A stretch of 5,572 bases of DNA from Pseudomonas sp. PGPPP3. Its GTDB lineage: Bacteria; Pseudomonadota; Gammaproteobacteria; Pseudomonadales; Pseudomonadaceae. The stretch is taken from the NCBI GenBank assembly GCA_002256055.1, contig NKIE01000213.1, forward strand, positions 1 to 5,572, in the 5' to 3' direction. Below the pieces are notes generated by a model. It was not told where the DNA came from, made no database searches, and worked only from the letters and a program-made list of their open reading frames with translations. Of this stretch, positions 1-5,570 are shown piece by piece (the stretch's first letter is position 1; every line of letters starts with the position of its first letter). The translations under genes were made by a program, and so were the position numbers.

Positions 1-369
1 GGCCGCCTCCAGCGGCAGCAGCACGGGCAGCGGCAGGTTGCACAGCCAGCCCACACGCGCCGCCAGCCACAGGCCAGCCAGTGCCGCCAGGGGCTTGCCG
101 CTAAGGCCCGGCTGACCGGTCCAGTTCTGCACGGCAGTTAGTAGAAAACCGGCAATGATCGCCGCGCCAAAGCCGAATAACAGCTCATGGCGATGCCAGG
201 CCAGCCAGCCACCGGCCGGTTGCCAGTTGCCGAGCAGGCCGCTGAGCGCTGCGATCCACAGGGGGATGGCGAGCAGGGCATACAGGCTGCCGCCGAGAAA
301 GAATGGGCGAAACCCCAGGCGCCAGATGGGCGGGATTTGCAGCGCCTTGCGGCGATCGAGAACCTGCAT
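1..369 (-). CDS. nnrS: NnrS family heme/copper membrane protein, 5' part only (runs off the left edge)
   Basis: About 123 N-terminal codons are present and the frame is open to base 1; the family is usually near 400 residues, so roughly 30% is seen. The protein begins MQVLDRRKALQIPPIWRLGF and has an FRPFF motif (20-24), a first membrane segment (about 24-46), the family hallmark WHRHELLFGFG (58-68) leading into a second hydrophobic stretch, TAVQNWTG (78-85), and a third hydrophobic stretch after 94. His59 and His61 are candidate metal or heme ligands. Known for the family: NnrS is a polytopic inner-membrane heme- and copper-containing protein co-regulated with denitrification genes, linked to tolerance of nitric oxide stress; its reaction is unsettled. 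Two in-frame ATGs, at 375 and 369, are possible. I chose 369 because the AAGGA at 382-378 is 8 nt from it but only 2 nt from the other. It follows the barrel gene on the same strand after a gap of about 260 bp, so read-through or its own promoter is possible. Confidence 0.9.
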   Translation of the reverse strand, partial: MQVLDRRKALQIPPIWRLGFRPFFLGGSLYALLAIPLWIAALSGLLGNWQPAGGWLAWHRHELLFGFGAAIIAGFLLTAVQNWTGQPGLSGKPLAALAGLWLAARVGWLCNLPLPVLLPLEAA

Positions 370-377
370 GGTCATGT

Positions 378-382
378 TCCTT
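378..382 (-). promoter_or_regulatory. Ribosome binding site that decides the nnrS start
   Basis: AAGGA on the minus strand lies 8 nt before the ATG at 369 and only 2 nt before the ATG at 375. Normal spacing favours the downstream start, so the protein would begin MQVLD rather than MTMQVLD. Confidence 0.5.
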
Positions 383-417
383 GCGCGGTTGAAGGGCGGC
401 AGCGGGTGCTGGCTCGC

Positions 418-446
418 TTTAAAGCTCTGTCCACGTTTGCGTTGAA
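418..446 (-). promoter_or_regulatory. Weak candidate sigma70-type promoter for nnrS
   Basis: On the minus strand TTCAAC (446-441) and TTTAAA (423-418) are separated by 17 bp, with 3/6 and 4/6 matches to the -35 and -10 consensus. Transcription would start near 411, leaving a leader of about 40 nt. The TTTAAA sits in a perfect 10-bp palindrome, GCTTTAAAGC (416-425). I see no FNR-type TTGA-N6-TCAA site in this gap. The match is weak and could be chance. Confidence 0.22.
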
Positions 447-461
447 GGCACGCATGCAGGC

Positions 462-494
462 GTGTAGGAACGGATTTGCTCGCGAAGTTCGCGG
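462..494. repeat. REP-like element of Pseudomonas type
   Basis: The plus strand reads GTGTAGGAACGGATTTGCTC followed by CGCGAAGTTCGCGG. This resembles the common Pseudomonas intergenic REP unit with a TGTAGGAGCGG head and a short GC-rich stem ending in CGCGAA. The second half contains a perfect arm pair, CGCGAA-g-TTCGCG (481-493). Just to the left is a small inverted repeat, CACGC/GCGTG (449-453 and 460-464). Such elements sit between genes as single or paired palindromes moved by RAYT transposases. Only one copy is visible here, so the call rests on resemblance, not on a count. Confidence 0.45.
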
Positions 495-547
495 ATCAAT
501 CGTCACCTTGGGATAGCCAACCCCATCTTAAAGCCTGACGACCTGCA

Positions 548-600
548 GACCCATGCCCCACCGGGACTACCTCCAAAGAGGCAGTTCCGCTGGGTGGGTC
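548..600. repeat. Long imperfect inverted repeat downstream of the barrel gene
   Basis: Outer arms GACCCA (548-553) and TGGGTC (595-600) pair perfectly. Next inward, CCCA (557-560) pairs with TGGG (591-594). The inner arms GGACTACCTC (564-573) and GAGGCAGTTCC (578-588) pair across a CAAA loop with one A/C mismatch and a wobble. The whole makes a roughly 50-nt hairpin with small internal loops, 35 bp past the barrel stop codon. It could end the barrel transcript or protect its 3' end, but no U-run follows it on the minus strand, so it is not a standard intrinsic terminator. The plus strand is mildly T-rich after it, but no plus-strand gene ends here. Confidence 0.55.
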
Positions 601-634
601 GGTGTCGGTTTTGCGTTTGTGGCCAGGCTGCGGG

Positions 635-1891
635 TCAGTAGCTGTATTGCATCTGGGTCCAGAACTTGCGGGTATCGACGCCAAAGTCGTTGGCGTCGTA
701 GTCGGCATATTTGATCAGGCCGACCAAACCTTTCACGCCGGGGATCGGGTGGGCGTAGGAAAGGTCCAGCTCTTCGCCGTACTGGCTGATCGTGCTGCTC
801 TGTTCGGCGCGGAAGTCGTGGTACACAGCCTGGGCGGTGCCGCCGAGCAAGGGCAGGCTGGCGCCGAGGTAGGCGTCCTTGATGCCGTCGGTCGGGGTGG
901 TAAGGAACACGTCGGCCCAGCCCTGGAAGGCATGCTTGGTGGCCAGCGGAGTCTGGAAGGCGAGGTTGCCGGTGCCTTTACCATCGTCGCTGCCGCCGAG
1001 CACTTCATAGCCGCCTTTCAGTGCCACACCGGCCAGGGTGTAGCCCAGTTCGGCCAGGTAGTAATCGCTGTCGAGGTCGTTGGGGTTGTCGGCGTAGTCC
1101 TTTTGTTGGGCGTATTCGGCCGTATAGGTCACGCCGGCGATCACCCCGTTCAGGCGCAGGCCATTGGTCTGGCTGGCCAGGGTGCCGAGGGCCGCAGTAG
1201 GCGCCACGGCAATGTTATCGAGGCCCAACTGGTAGACGTAGCCGGTGACAGTCAGCTCGGGCATGGCCACGTACTGGGCGTTGAACAGCTGGCTGTGGCC
1301 TTCGATATTGGACGGGTTGGTTTTGTTGTCGTACTGGCCGTTATCCGGGCCGAAGATGCTGTTGACGTTGTCGATATAGGCCGCGGTCAGGGTCAGGCCG
1401 GTCAGCGGTTTGAGCTGCACTAGGCCGCCATCGTAGGTCTGCTCGTTCTGGCGCCAGGCCACGCCACCGATATAGCGCTGGTTGTCGAGGTTGATGCGCT
1501 GGCGGCCGGCTACGGCGCTGCCGTATTGGTGGTCATAGCGCAGCAGGGCCTGATTGATCTCGCTGCCATCCGGGTCGGCGACGGTGGAGTACTGGGCCTG
1601 GCCATTGCGGGTGGAGTTGAAACCTTCGTCGCCGATGTGGCTGACGTTGTCGGCCTCCACCAGGCCCGAGAGGCCGTACCACTGACCGCTCTGGAAACCG
1701 ATGCGCGTGCGCAGGGTCTGGGCGTTGGCGTGGTTCTTGGCGTTGTCCTCATCGACAAACTCGTAGCGGTAACGCGCATCGACAATTGCCTTGCCGCCGC
1801 TGAACAGGTTGCCAAGGTCTTCGCTGGCAATCGCCTGTGCGCTGCCGCCAGCCATGGCCAGGGCCAGCAGGGAAAGTTGCAGTGGCTTCAT
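635..1891 (-). CDS. Outer-membrane beta-barrel protein, porin/alginate-export-like, substrate unknown
   Basis: The product is 418 residues. It starts MKPLQLSLLALAMAGGSAQA, a signal peptide with a basic n-region, a Leu/Ala core and a likely cut after AQA (about residue 20). The mature part has alternating polar/hydrophobic strands rich in Tyr, Gly, Asp and Asn, for example DARYRYEF, LRTRIGF, INQALLRYDH and GRQRINLDNQRYIGG. It ends KFWTQMQYSY, with the C-terminal aromatic residue typical of Bam-inserted barrels. The pattern (RYRYE, then LRTR.GF, then GRQ.I..DNQRYIG) resembles the alginate-export/OprD-like barrels of Pseudomonas; I cannot name the subfamily firmly. The chosen ATG at 1891 has GAGGT 7 nt upstream and gives a clean signal peptide; an in-frame ATG at 1957 would add 22 residues overlapping the preceding gene and spoil it. 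The gene starts 31 bp after the DGC-protein stop with no hairpin between, so the two are probably one transcript. A role in moving nitrate, nitrite or a metal chelate is speculation from context. Confidence 0.85.
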   Translation of the reverse strand: MKPLQLSLLALAMAGGSAQAIASEDLGNLFSGGKAIVDARYRYEFVDEDNAKNHANAQTLRTRIGFQSGQWYGLSGLVEADNVSHIGDEGFNSTRNGQAQYSTVADPDGSEINQALLRYDHQYGSAVAGRQRINLDNQRYIGGVAWRQNEQTYDGGLVQLKPLTGLTLTAAYIDNVNSIFGPDNGQYDNKTNPSNIEGHSQLFNAQYVAMPELTVTGYVYQLGLDNIAVAPTAALGTLASQTNGLRLNGVIAGVTYTAEYAQQKDYADNPNDLDSDYYLAELGYTLAGVALKGGYEVLGGSDDGKGTGNLAFQTPLATKHAFQGWADVFLTTPTDGIKDAYLGASLPLLGGTAQAVYHDFRAEQSSTISQYGEELDLSYAHPIPGVKGLVGLIKYADYDANDFGVDTRKFWTQMQYSY

Positions 1892-1898
1892 GGTGCAT

Positions 1899-1903
1899 AC
1901 CTC
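1899..1903 (-). promoter_or_regulatory. Ribosome binding site that decides the barrel-protein start
   Basis: GAGGT on the minus strand ends 7 nt before the ATG at 1891. It supports that start over the longer in-frame ATG at 1957, which lies inside the upstream gene. Confidence 0.6.
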
Positions 1904-1922
1904 ATCAAAGGAAAACAGAAAT

Positions 1923-2324
1923 TCAGGCGTGCTGGCGCTGTGGGCAATCGCTGGCAATAAGTTGCGCGGGTTGCAGCAGCAGGCTCAGTTCACGGAACAG
2001 GGCGTCCACTTGCGCCGGGCTGCAGTCTTCGCCGTAACGTTTGCGCAGGCCGTACTGGCTGAGAATCAGATGGGTGTCGGGCTCGATGGCGTGCTGCGCC
2101 AGGCAGCCCTTGACGCATTGCAGCGGGCAGCCGTCGAGGGCAAGGATGGGGCGGCCGGATTTGGCCTTGCTGATCAGTGCCGCCACGCCGCCGCCGACGC
2201 CGGCAATGCACGACATCTCGGCCAGGCCTTGGCGATCCAGGCGCAGGGCCAGGGTATTGGCCAGCTGCGCGACGTTGGAACAACCGGAACAGGAATACAC
2301 CAGGGGCAGCGAGCTGTCGGGCAT
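1923..2324 (-). CDS. DGC-domain putative zinc-binding protein
   Basis: The product is a 133-residue soluble protein with no signal peptide or membrane segment. It carries the Cys pattern of the DGC family (named after its Asp-Gly-Cys motif): YSCSGCSNVAQLAN (10-23, Cys12 and Cys15), MSCIAGVGGG (37-46, Cys39) and LDGCPLQCVKGCL (63-75, Cys66, Cys70, Cys74), plus Cys101 and Cys127. The family is annotated as putative zinc-binding; no reaction is established to my knowledge. The clustered cysteines could hold zinc or another thiophilic metal. The ATG at 2324 has TGGAG/GGAGT 8 nt upstream and starts just before the conserved core. Longer starts at 2393 and 2438 lack a good ribosome binding site and would run through the FNR-type operator. 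The gene is followed 31 bp later by the barrel gene and diverges from can. Family assignment is fairly secure; a job in metal or NO handling is inferred only from neighbours. Confidence 0.83.
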   Translation of the reverse strand: MPDSSLPLVYSCSGCSNVAQLANTLALRLDRQGLAEMSCIAGVGGGVAALISKAKSGRPILALDGCPLQCVKGCLAQHAIEPDTHLILSQYGLRKRYGEDCSPAQVDALFRELSLLLQPAQLIASDCPQRQHA

Positions 2325-2332
2325 CTTCGGCC

Positions 2333-2337
2333 ACTCC
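2333..2337 (-). promoter_or_regulatory. Ribosome binding site that decides the DGC-protein start
   Basis: GGAGT on the minus strand lies 8 nt before the ATG at 2324. The upstream in-frame ATGs at 2393 and 2438 have no comparable purine run. Confidence 0.5.
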
Positions 2338-2385
2338 AGACAGGAAACTGGCCGGCAGTGTGGGCAATGTGACGGCTTGATGACC

Positions 2386-2399
2386 TTGACCATTATCAA
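2386..2399. promoter_or_regulatory. FNR/ANR/DNR-type operator in the divergent promoter region
   Basis: The plus strand reads TTGAC-CATT-ATCAA, matching the TTGAT-N4-ATCAA consensus at 9 of 10 fixed positions. The dyad extends to perfect 6-bp arms, CCTTGA (2384-2389) and TCAAGG (2396-2401). An extra half-site, TTGAT (2377-2381), lies one 9-bp step to the left. The centre at 2392.5 is 95 nt upstream of the can start and 69 nt upstream of the DGC-protein start. In Pseudomonas such sites bind ANR (oxygen sensing) or DNR (nitric oxide sensing); sequence alone does not tell which. Confidence 0.75.
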
Positions 2400-2420
2400 G
2401 GCCGAAAAGAGCCTGGCCGG

Positions 2421-2426
2421 GATACT
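2421..2426 (+). promoter_or_regulatory. Candidate -10 box of a class II FNR-type promoter for can
   Basis: GATACT matches TATAAT at 4/6. Transcription from about 2433-2434 would place the operator centre at -40.5 to -41.5, the standard position for class II activation by FNR-family regulators, with a leader of about 54 nt before the can ATG. In the opposite direction the best-placed hexamer is CACACT (2362-2357, 3/6), which is weaker. Confidence 0.45.
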
Positions 2427-2487
2427 GGGAACCAGCATCCACCACTGTGTTCACTGGGTGGCTGGGTACTTTTCGGAGAGTAAGGCA

Positions 2488-3114
2488 ATGCAGCTGAACA
2501 AATTACTGGAGAACAACCGCTTCTGGTCCGAGTCGCTGAATGCGCGCGATCCCGAGTTCTTCAAGCGCCTGGCCATGCAGCAGCGCCCGGAGTTTTTGTG
2601 GATCGGCTGCTCCGACAGCAGGGTGCCGGCCAACGAGGTGGTCGGCCTGATGCCGGGTGAGCTATTCGTCCATCGCAACGTCGGCAACATGGTGGTGGCT
2701 ACCGACATGAACCTGCTCTCGGTGTTGCAGTACGCGGTGGATGTGCTGCAGGTCAAACACATCATCGTCTGCGGCCACTACGGCTGCGGCGGGGTACGGG
2801 CGGCCATCAGCCACCAGGCCCTGGGATTAATCGACAATTGGCTGCGGGCGATCAAGGCGCTCTACCACCAGAGCCTGCACGAGTTCGAGGGCATGGATGA
2901 CGAGCAGCGGGTCGATCGCCTTTGCGAACTCAACGTGCAGCGCCAGGTGCGCAATGTCTGCCACACCACCATCGTGCAGAACGCCTGGATGCGCGGCCAG
3001 GACCTGACCGTTTACGGTTGGATCTACGGCCTGGAAAACGGCCTGATCAAAGACCTCGACAGCACCATCAGCGCTCCGGACCAGCTTGACGAGGCGTTTC
3101 TCTACGAGCTCTAA
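2488..3114 (+). CDS. can: Beta-class carbonic anhydrase, Can type
   Basis: The product is a 208-residue cytoplasmic zinc enzyme interconverting CO2 and bicarbonate. Zinc ligands are Cys41 and Asp43 of CSDSR (41-45), and His97 and Cys100 of GHYGCGG (96-102); Asp43 and Arg45 form the catalytic dyad. The sequence tracks the E. coli Can / H. influenzae enzymes closely (FLWIGCSDSRVP, GELFVHRNVGN, SVLQYAVDVLQVKHIIVCGHYGCGG). It also has Trp38, Arg63 and Tyr180, which align by one-residue offset with the bicarbonate-binding Trp39, Arg64 and Tyr181 of the H. influenzae enzyme, so it is probably an allosteric type II enzyme with Asp43 able to replace water on zinc. The ATG at 2488 follows GGAG by 9 nt; the longer open frame upstream is out of keeping with the family. 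The gene diverges from the DGC-protein gene across an FNR-type operator and converges on narL with a 9-bp gap and no visible terminator. Cells need such an enzyme to supply bicarbonate at low CO2; control by an anaerobic regulator is inferred. Confidence 0.95.
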   Translation: MQLNKLLENNRFWSESLNARDPEFFKRLAMQQRPEFLWIGCSDSRVPANEVVGLMPGELFVHRNVGNMVVATDMNLLSVLQYAVDVLQVKHIIVCGHYGCGGVRAAISHQALGLIDNWLRAIKALYHQSLHEFEGMDDEQRVDRLCELNVQRQVRNVCHTTIVQNAWMRGQDLTVYGWIYGLENGLIKDLDSTISAPDQLDEAFLYEL

Positions 3115-3123
3115 AGTAGATAT

Positions 3124-3780
3124 TTAGTTCTGCACATGCTCCATGGCCCATACGGCGGCTTCGACCCGTGAGCGCAGGCCGAGTTTGTGCAGCAGGTTTT
3201 TTACGTGGACCTTGACCGTGCCTTCGGTGATGCCCAGTTTGCGGCCGATCATTTTGTTGCTGTTGCCGCCGGCAATCATCTTCAGCACTTGGCGCTCGCG
3301 CTCGGTAAGTTCCACCTGGGGCGCGCCTTGCGGTTCACGTAGGGCTTGGGCCAGGACGCGGGTCAGGGTTGGACTGATCACCAGCTCACCCTGCAGAGCC
3401 TCGCGCACTTGCTGGATGAGTTTTTCCGGTTCCATGTCCTTGAGCAGATAGCCGTCGGCGCCAAAGCGCAGGGCATCGCGCACATCCCGTTCCGCGTCAG
3501 AGACGGTGAACAGCAAAATCTTGCCGGTGTAGCCGACCTGGCGCAGGCGCTTGAGGGTTTCTACCCCGTTCATCTGCGGCATGTTGTTATCCAGCAGGAT
3601 CAGTTGCGGTTGCACGCTGTCGATCAGGCTCAGGGCTTCTTCGCCGTTATTAGCTTCGCCGACGATGAGGAAGTCGTCTTCCAGTTCCAGCAGCTGACGG
3701 ATGCCGCGGCGCATCATCGGGTGGTCATCGACCAGGAGAATGCGAGCGCGCGTCGGGGTGTCGGCGGATGACGTGTTCAT
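3124..3780 (-). CDS. narL: Nitrate/nitrite response regulator NarL
   Basis: The product is 218 residues, the usual NarL/FixJ size. The receiver domain (about 12-130) has Asp18-Asp19 (LLVDDHP) as the acidic pair, Asp64 in LILLDNNMPQMNG as phosphoacceptor, Thr92 (LLFTVSD) and Lys114 (YLLKD). A linker leads to a LuxR-type helix-turn-helix (about 157-212) with LTERERQVLKMIAGG, NKMIGRKLGITEGTVKVHVK and LLHKLGLRSRVEAAVWA. All phosphotransfer residues are present; the residue after Asp64 is Asn where E. coli NarL has Leu. Its ATG overlaps the narX stop by 4 bp (ATGA), which indicates translational coupling. When phosphorylated by NarX, NarL proteins bind heptamers near TACYYMT and control nitrate respiration genes; I find no convincing heptamer pair in this window. 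A NarP-like or other NarL-family role is less likely because of the partner kinase. Confidence 0.93.
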   Translation of the reverse strand: MNTSSADTPTRARILLVDDHPMMRRGIRQLLELEDDFLIVGEANNGEEALSLIDSVQPQLILLDNNMPQMNGVETLKRLRQVGYTGKILLFTVSDAERDVRDALRFGADGYLLKDMEPEKLIQQVREALQGELVISPTLTRVLAQALREPQGAPQVELTERERQVLKMIAGGNSNKMIGRKLGITEGTVKVHVKNLLHKLGLRSRVEAAVWAMEHVQN

Positions 3781-5486
3781 GCGGGTGATTCCTCTGCATG
3801 GCGACCGAGAAATCCCGGTTGAAAACTCAGGTGGATACGGGTGCCGTGGGGCGTGTTGCGGCTCACGTCGAGCTGGCCGTTCAGGCTGCGGGTGCGCTCC
3901 TGCATGATGGTCAGGCCGTGATGCTGGCGCGGGTCAGGGCTGGCACCGATGCCGCAACCGTCGTCTTCGATCAGCAACTCAATGTGTTCGCCCTGTTGGC
4001 TGAGGTGGACTTTGACGTGTTTGGCCTGGGCATGGCGGGCGCAGTTGGACAGCGCTTCGCGGGCGATTTGCAGCAGGTGAATCTGTTCGCTGGCATCCAG
4101 TGTGAAGGCCAGCGGCTCGACCTGCAGCAGCACCTCGAACGCGCCGCGTTCGGCAAATTCGCGCACCGTGTCATCCAGGGCCTGATCCAGGCCGCTACCG
4201 TGGATTTGCAGGCGAAAGGTGGTCAGCAGCTCGCGCAGTTGGCGGTAGGCATTGTTGATGCCTTCGCGAATTTCCTCGCTGACGCTGAACAGCATCTCGG
4301 CGTTTTCGCCACGGCGCATCAGGGTTTGCAGGCGGCTGACCTGCAGCTTCATATACGACAGCGCCTGGGCCAGGGAATCATGCAGCTCACGGGCGATGAT
4401 GGTGCGCTCTTCGAGCAGCAGCAGGCGGTGGTCTTGCTCGCGTTGGCGCTCCAGCGACAGTGCCGTGCCGACCAGGTCGGCGAGGGCCTGGATCAGCTCG
4501 TTTTCCCAGTGTTGCGGTGGGTGGCCGTCGAGAAAGTTGGCGCTCAATTCGTCCCGCGACTCGCTGCCGTGTAGGGCGATCAGTTGCTCTGCCGGTTTGT
4601 GCGGGTTGCCATGAAGGCACAGGGTCAGGCGCAGACCGGGAATCAAGGCCTGGAAGTTATCGATCAACAGGTCCAGCTGCTCGGCGCTCGTCAAGTGGCT
4701 AGCCAATTGCCGGCTGCTGAAAAACAGCAATTGCAGGGCGCCATTGGCCTGGTTGAGGGTGGCGGTTTTCTGTGCGACGCGGCTTTCCAGGGTGCGGTGC
4801 GACTCTTCGATGGCGTCGGCCATGGCGTTGAAGCTCAGGGCCATCTGCCCTAACTCGTCTTCCGACTGGAACTCCACCCGTGCCGAGTGATCGCCATCGC
4901 GAAAGCGTTCGGCGGCGCTCATCAGGTATTGCAGCGGGGTGATGACGTTAGTTTGCAGCTCGTACATGCCGATCAGCAGGATCAGCACGGTAATGAACAG
5001 TGAAGCGCCCTGGATATTCTGCTGCCAACTCTGCTTGCGTTCGCTCTTTTGCTGCAGCAACAGCACGAAGTGGTTGAGCTGCTCGACGAAGCCATCGGCC
5101 TGGTCGAGAAAGTGCCGGCGGTCATCACTGGCCAGAGCCGGGCGCAGGTTGTTGCGCCAGTTGCTTTGCAGCTGCAGGTAGGCGCTTTGCAGCGGTGCTT
5201 GCGGGTCGCTTTCCAGCACCTTGTGCAGGTCGGCGCTGTCCAGGCGTTGTTCGAAGCTGGCCACCAGGCTGTCGATCTGTTCGCGCGGCGCCTGGGCCTC
5301 TAGCTTCCAGCTCAGTTGGTAGGTGGCCATGCGCAGGGAACCGGCTGTGTTGATTGCGGCGGCATCGTCCTGGCTGAGCCAGGCAATCACCCCTGCACTG
5401 AGGGCGCTGGCCAGTGCGAGGACGGCAATCAGCAGCACGGCAAAACCAGCACGGGCCGGTAATGAGCTGCGCATCCACTTCAACAT
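3777..5486 (-). CDS. narX: Nitrate/nitrite sensor histidine kinase NarX
   Basis: The product is 569 residues (E. coli NarX has 598). TM1 is about 12-37; right after it comes a P-box-like segment, DAAAINTAGSLRMATYQL (41-58), matching the nitrate-binding motif of NarX/NarQ. The periplasmic helical domain runs to about 158 and TM2 is about 160-178. A HAMP domain (about 178-230; ITPLQYLMSAAERFRDGD, DELGQMALSFNAMADAI) is followed by a signalling helix and a degenerate GAF-like region (about 250-350). The kinase is HisKA_3 type with His369 in ARELHDSLAQALSYMKLQ. The ATPase has Asn481 (REALSNCARHA), DDGCGIG (508-514), a G2-type HHGLTIMQERTR (522-533) and HGTRIHL (547-553). Only Cys290 lies in the linker, so the Cys cluster of the E. 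coli central region is not seen. The ATG at 5486 follows GGAGGT by 9 nt. It is the first gene of a narX-narL operon. Confidence 0.94.
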   Translation of the reverse strand: MLKWMRSSLPARAGFAVLLIAVLALASALSAGVIAWLSQDDAAAINTAGSLRMATYQLSWKLEAQAPREQIDSLVASFEQRLDSADLHKVLESDPQAPLQSAYLQLQSNWRNNLRPALASDDRRHFLDQADGFVEQLNHFVLLLQQKSERKQSWQQNIQGASLFITVLILLIGMYELQTNVITPLQYLMSAAERFRDGDHSARVEFQSEDELGQMALSFNAMADAIEESHRTLESRVAQKTATLNQANGALQLLFFSSRQLASHLTSAEQLDLLIDNFQALIPGLRLTLCLHGNPHKPAEQLIALHGSESRDELSANFLDGHPPQHWENELIQALADLVGTALSLERQREQDHRLLLLEERTIIARELHDSLAQALSYMKLQVSRLQTLMRRGENAEMLFSVSEEIREGINNAYRQLRELLTTFRLQIHGSGLDQALDDTVREFAERGAFEVLLQVEPLAFTLDASEQIHLLQIAREALSNCARHAQAKHVKVHLSQQGEHIELLIEDDGCGIGASPDPRQHHGLTIMQERTRSLNGQLDVSRNTPHGTRIHLSFQPGFLGRHAEESPA

Positions 5487-5495
5487 GGCATTACT

Positions 5496-5501
5496 ACCTC
5501 C
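5496..5501 (-). promoter_or_regulatory. Strong ribosome binding site of narX
   Basis: GGAGGT on the minus strand lies 9 nt before the narX ATG at 5486. An out-of-frame ATG 5 nt upstream of the real start gives only three codons before a stop (ATG CCA TGT TGA), a small upstream start that overlaps the real one. The site sits in a 14-bp sequence that recurs exactly at 566-579. Confidence 0.7.
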
Positions 5502-5536
5502 AAAGAACCTGGACGGCCTACGAGGCGCCCACCGAA

Positions 5537-5555
5537 CTTAGCCTAACTGGCTAAG
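5537..5555. repeat. Perfect 7-5-7 inverted repeat in the narX leader, possible operator
   Basis: CTTAGCC-TAACT-GGCTAAG forms a perfect dyad. It lies about 50-70 bp before the narX start and directly follows a TATAAA box on the minus strand, so it would overlap or abut the transcription start. Position and symmetry suit a repressor or autoregulatory site; a 5'-end RNA hairpin is the alternative. It resembles neither the FNR-type box nor NarL heptamers. Confidence 0.5.
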
Positions 5556-5564
5556 AGCCTGTTA

Positions 5565-5570
5565 TTTATA
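5565..5570 (-). promoter_or_regulatory. Candidate -10 box of the narXL promoter
   Basis: TATAAA on the minus strand matches TATAAT at 5/6 and would start transcription near 5558. The matching -35 region lies outside the window, so the promoter cannot be confirmed here. Confidence 0.35.

Noticed and set aside
486..499. Second FNR-type site (minus-strand TTGATCCGCGAACT) upstream of nnrS
   Set aside because: Only one half-site (TTGAT) matches; the other half, GAACT, does not fit ATCAA, and the sequence is accounted for by the REP-like element.
155..516. Two overlapping plus-strand frames of about 100 residues
   Set aside because: Both are antisense to nnrS and its leader, whose WHRHELLFG and QNWTG motifs identify the true coding strand.
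602..1423. 273-residue plus-strand open frame
   Set aside because: It lies wholly antisense to the barrel gene, whose signal peptide, strand pattern and C-terminal aromatic are clear. Its Val/Gly/Ala-rich composition is a GC-bias shadow.
2325..2438. Longer DGC protein starting at 2438 or 2393, adding a segment with CPHC
   Set aside because: The CPHC resembles a metal site, but the extension overlaps the FNR-type operator, lacks a ribosome binding site and precedes the conserved core. The start at 2324 is better supported.
2041..2487. N-terminal extension of the carbonic anhydrase to an upstream in-frame ATG (357 residues)
   Set aside because: The extra 149 residues overlap the DGC-protein gene in antisense, resemble no domain, and the ATG at 2488 has a good Shine-Dalgarno and family-typical length.
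3798..4574. 258-residue plus-strand open frame
   Set aside because: It is antisense to the kinase domain of narX, has no recognisable domain, and its composition is typical of the complement of a GC-rich gene.
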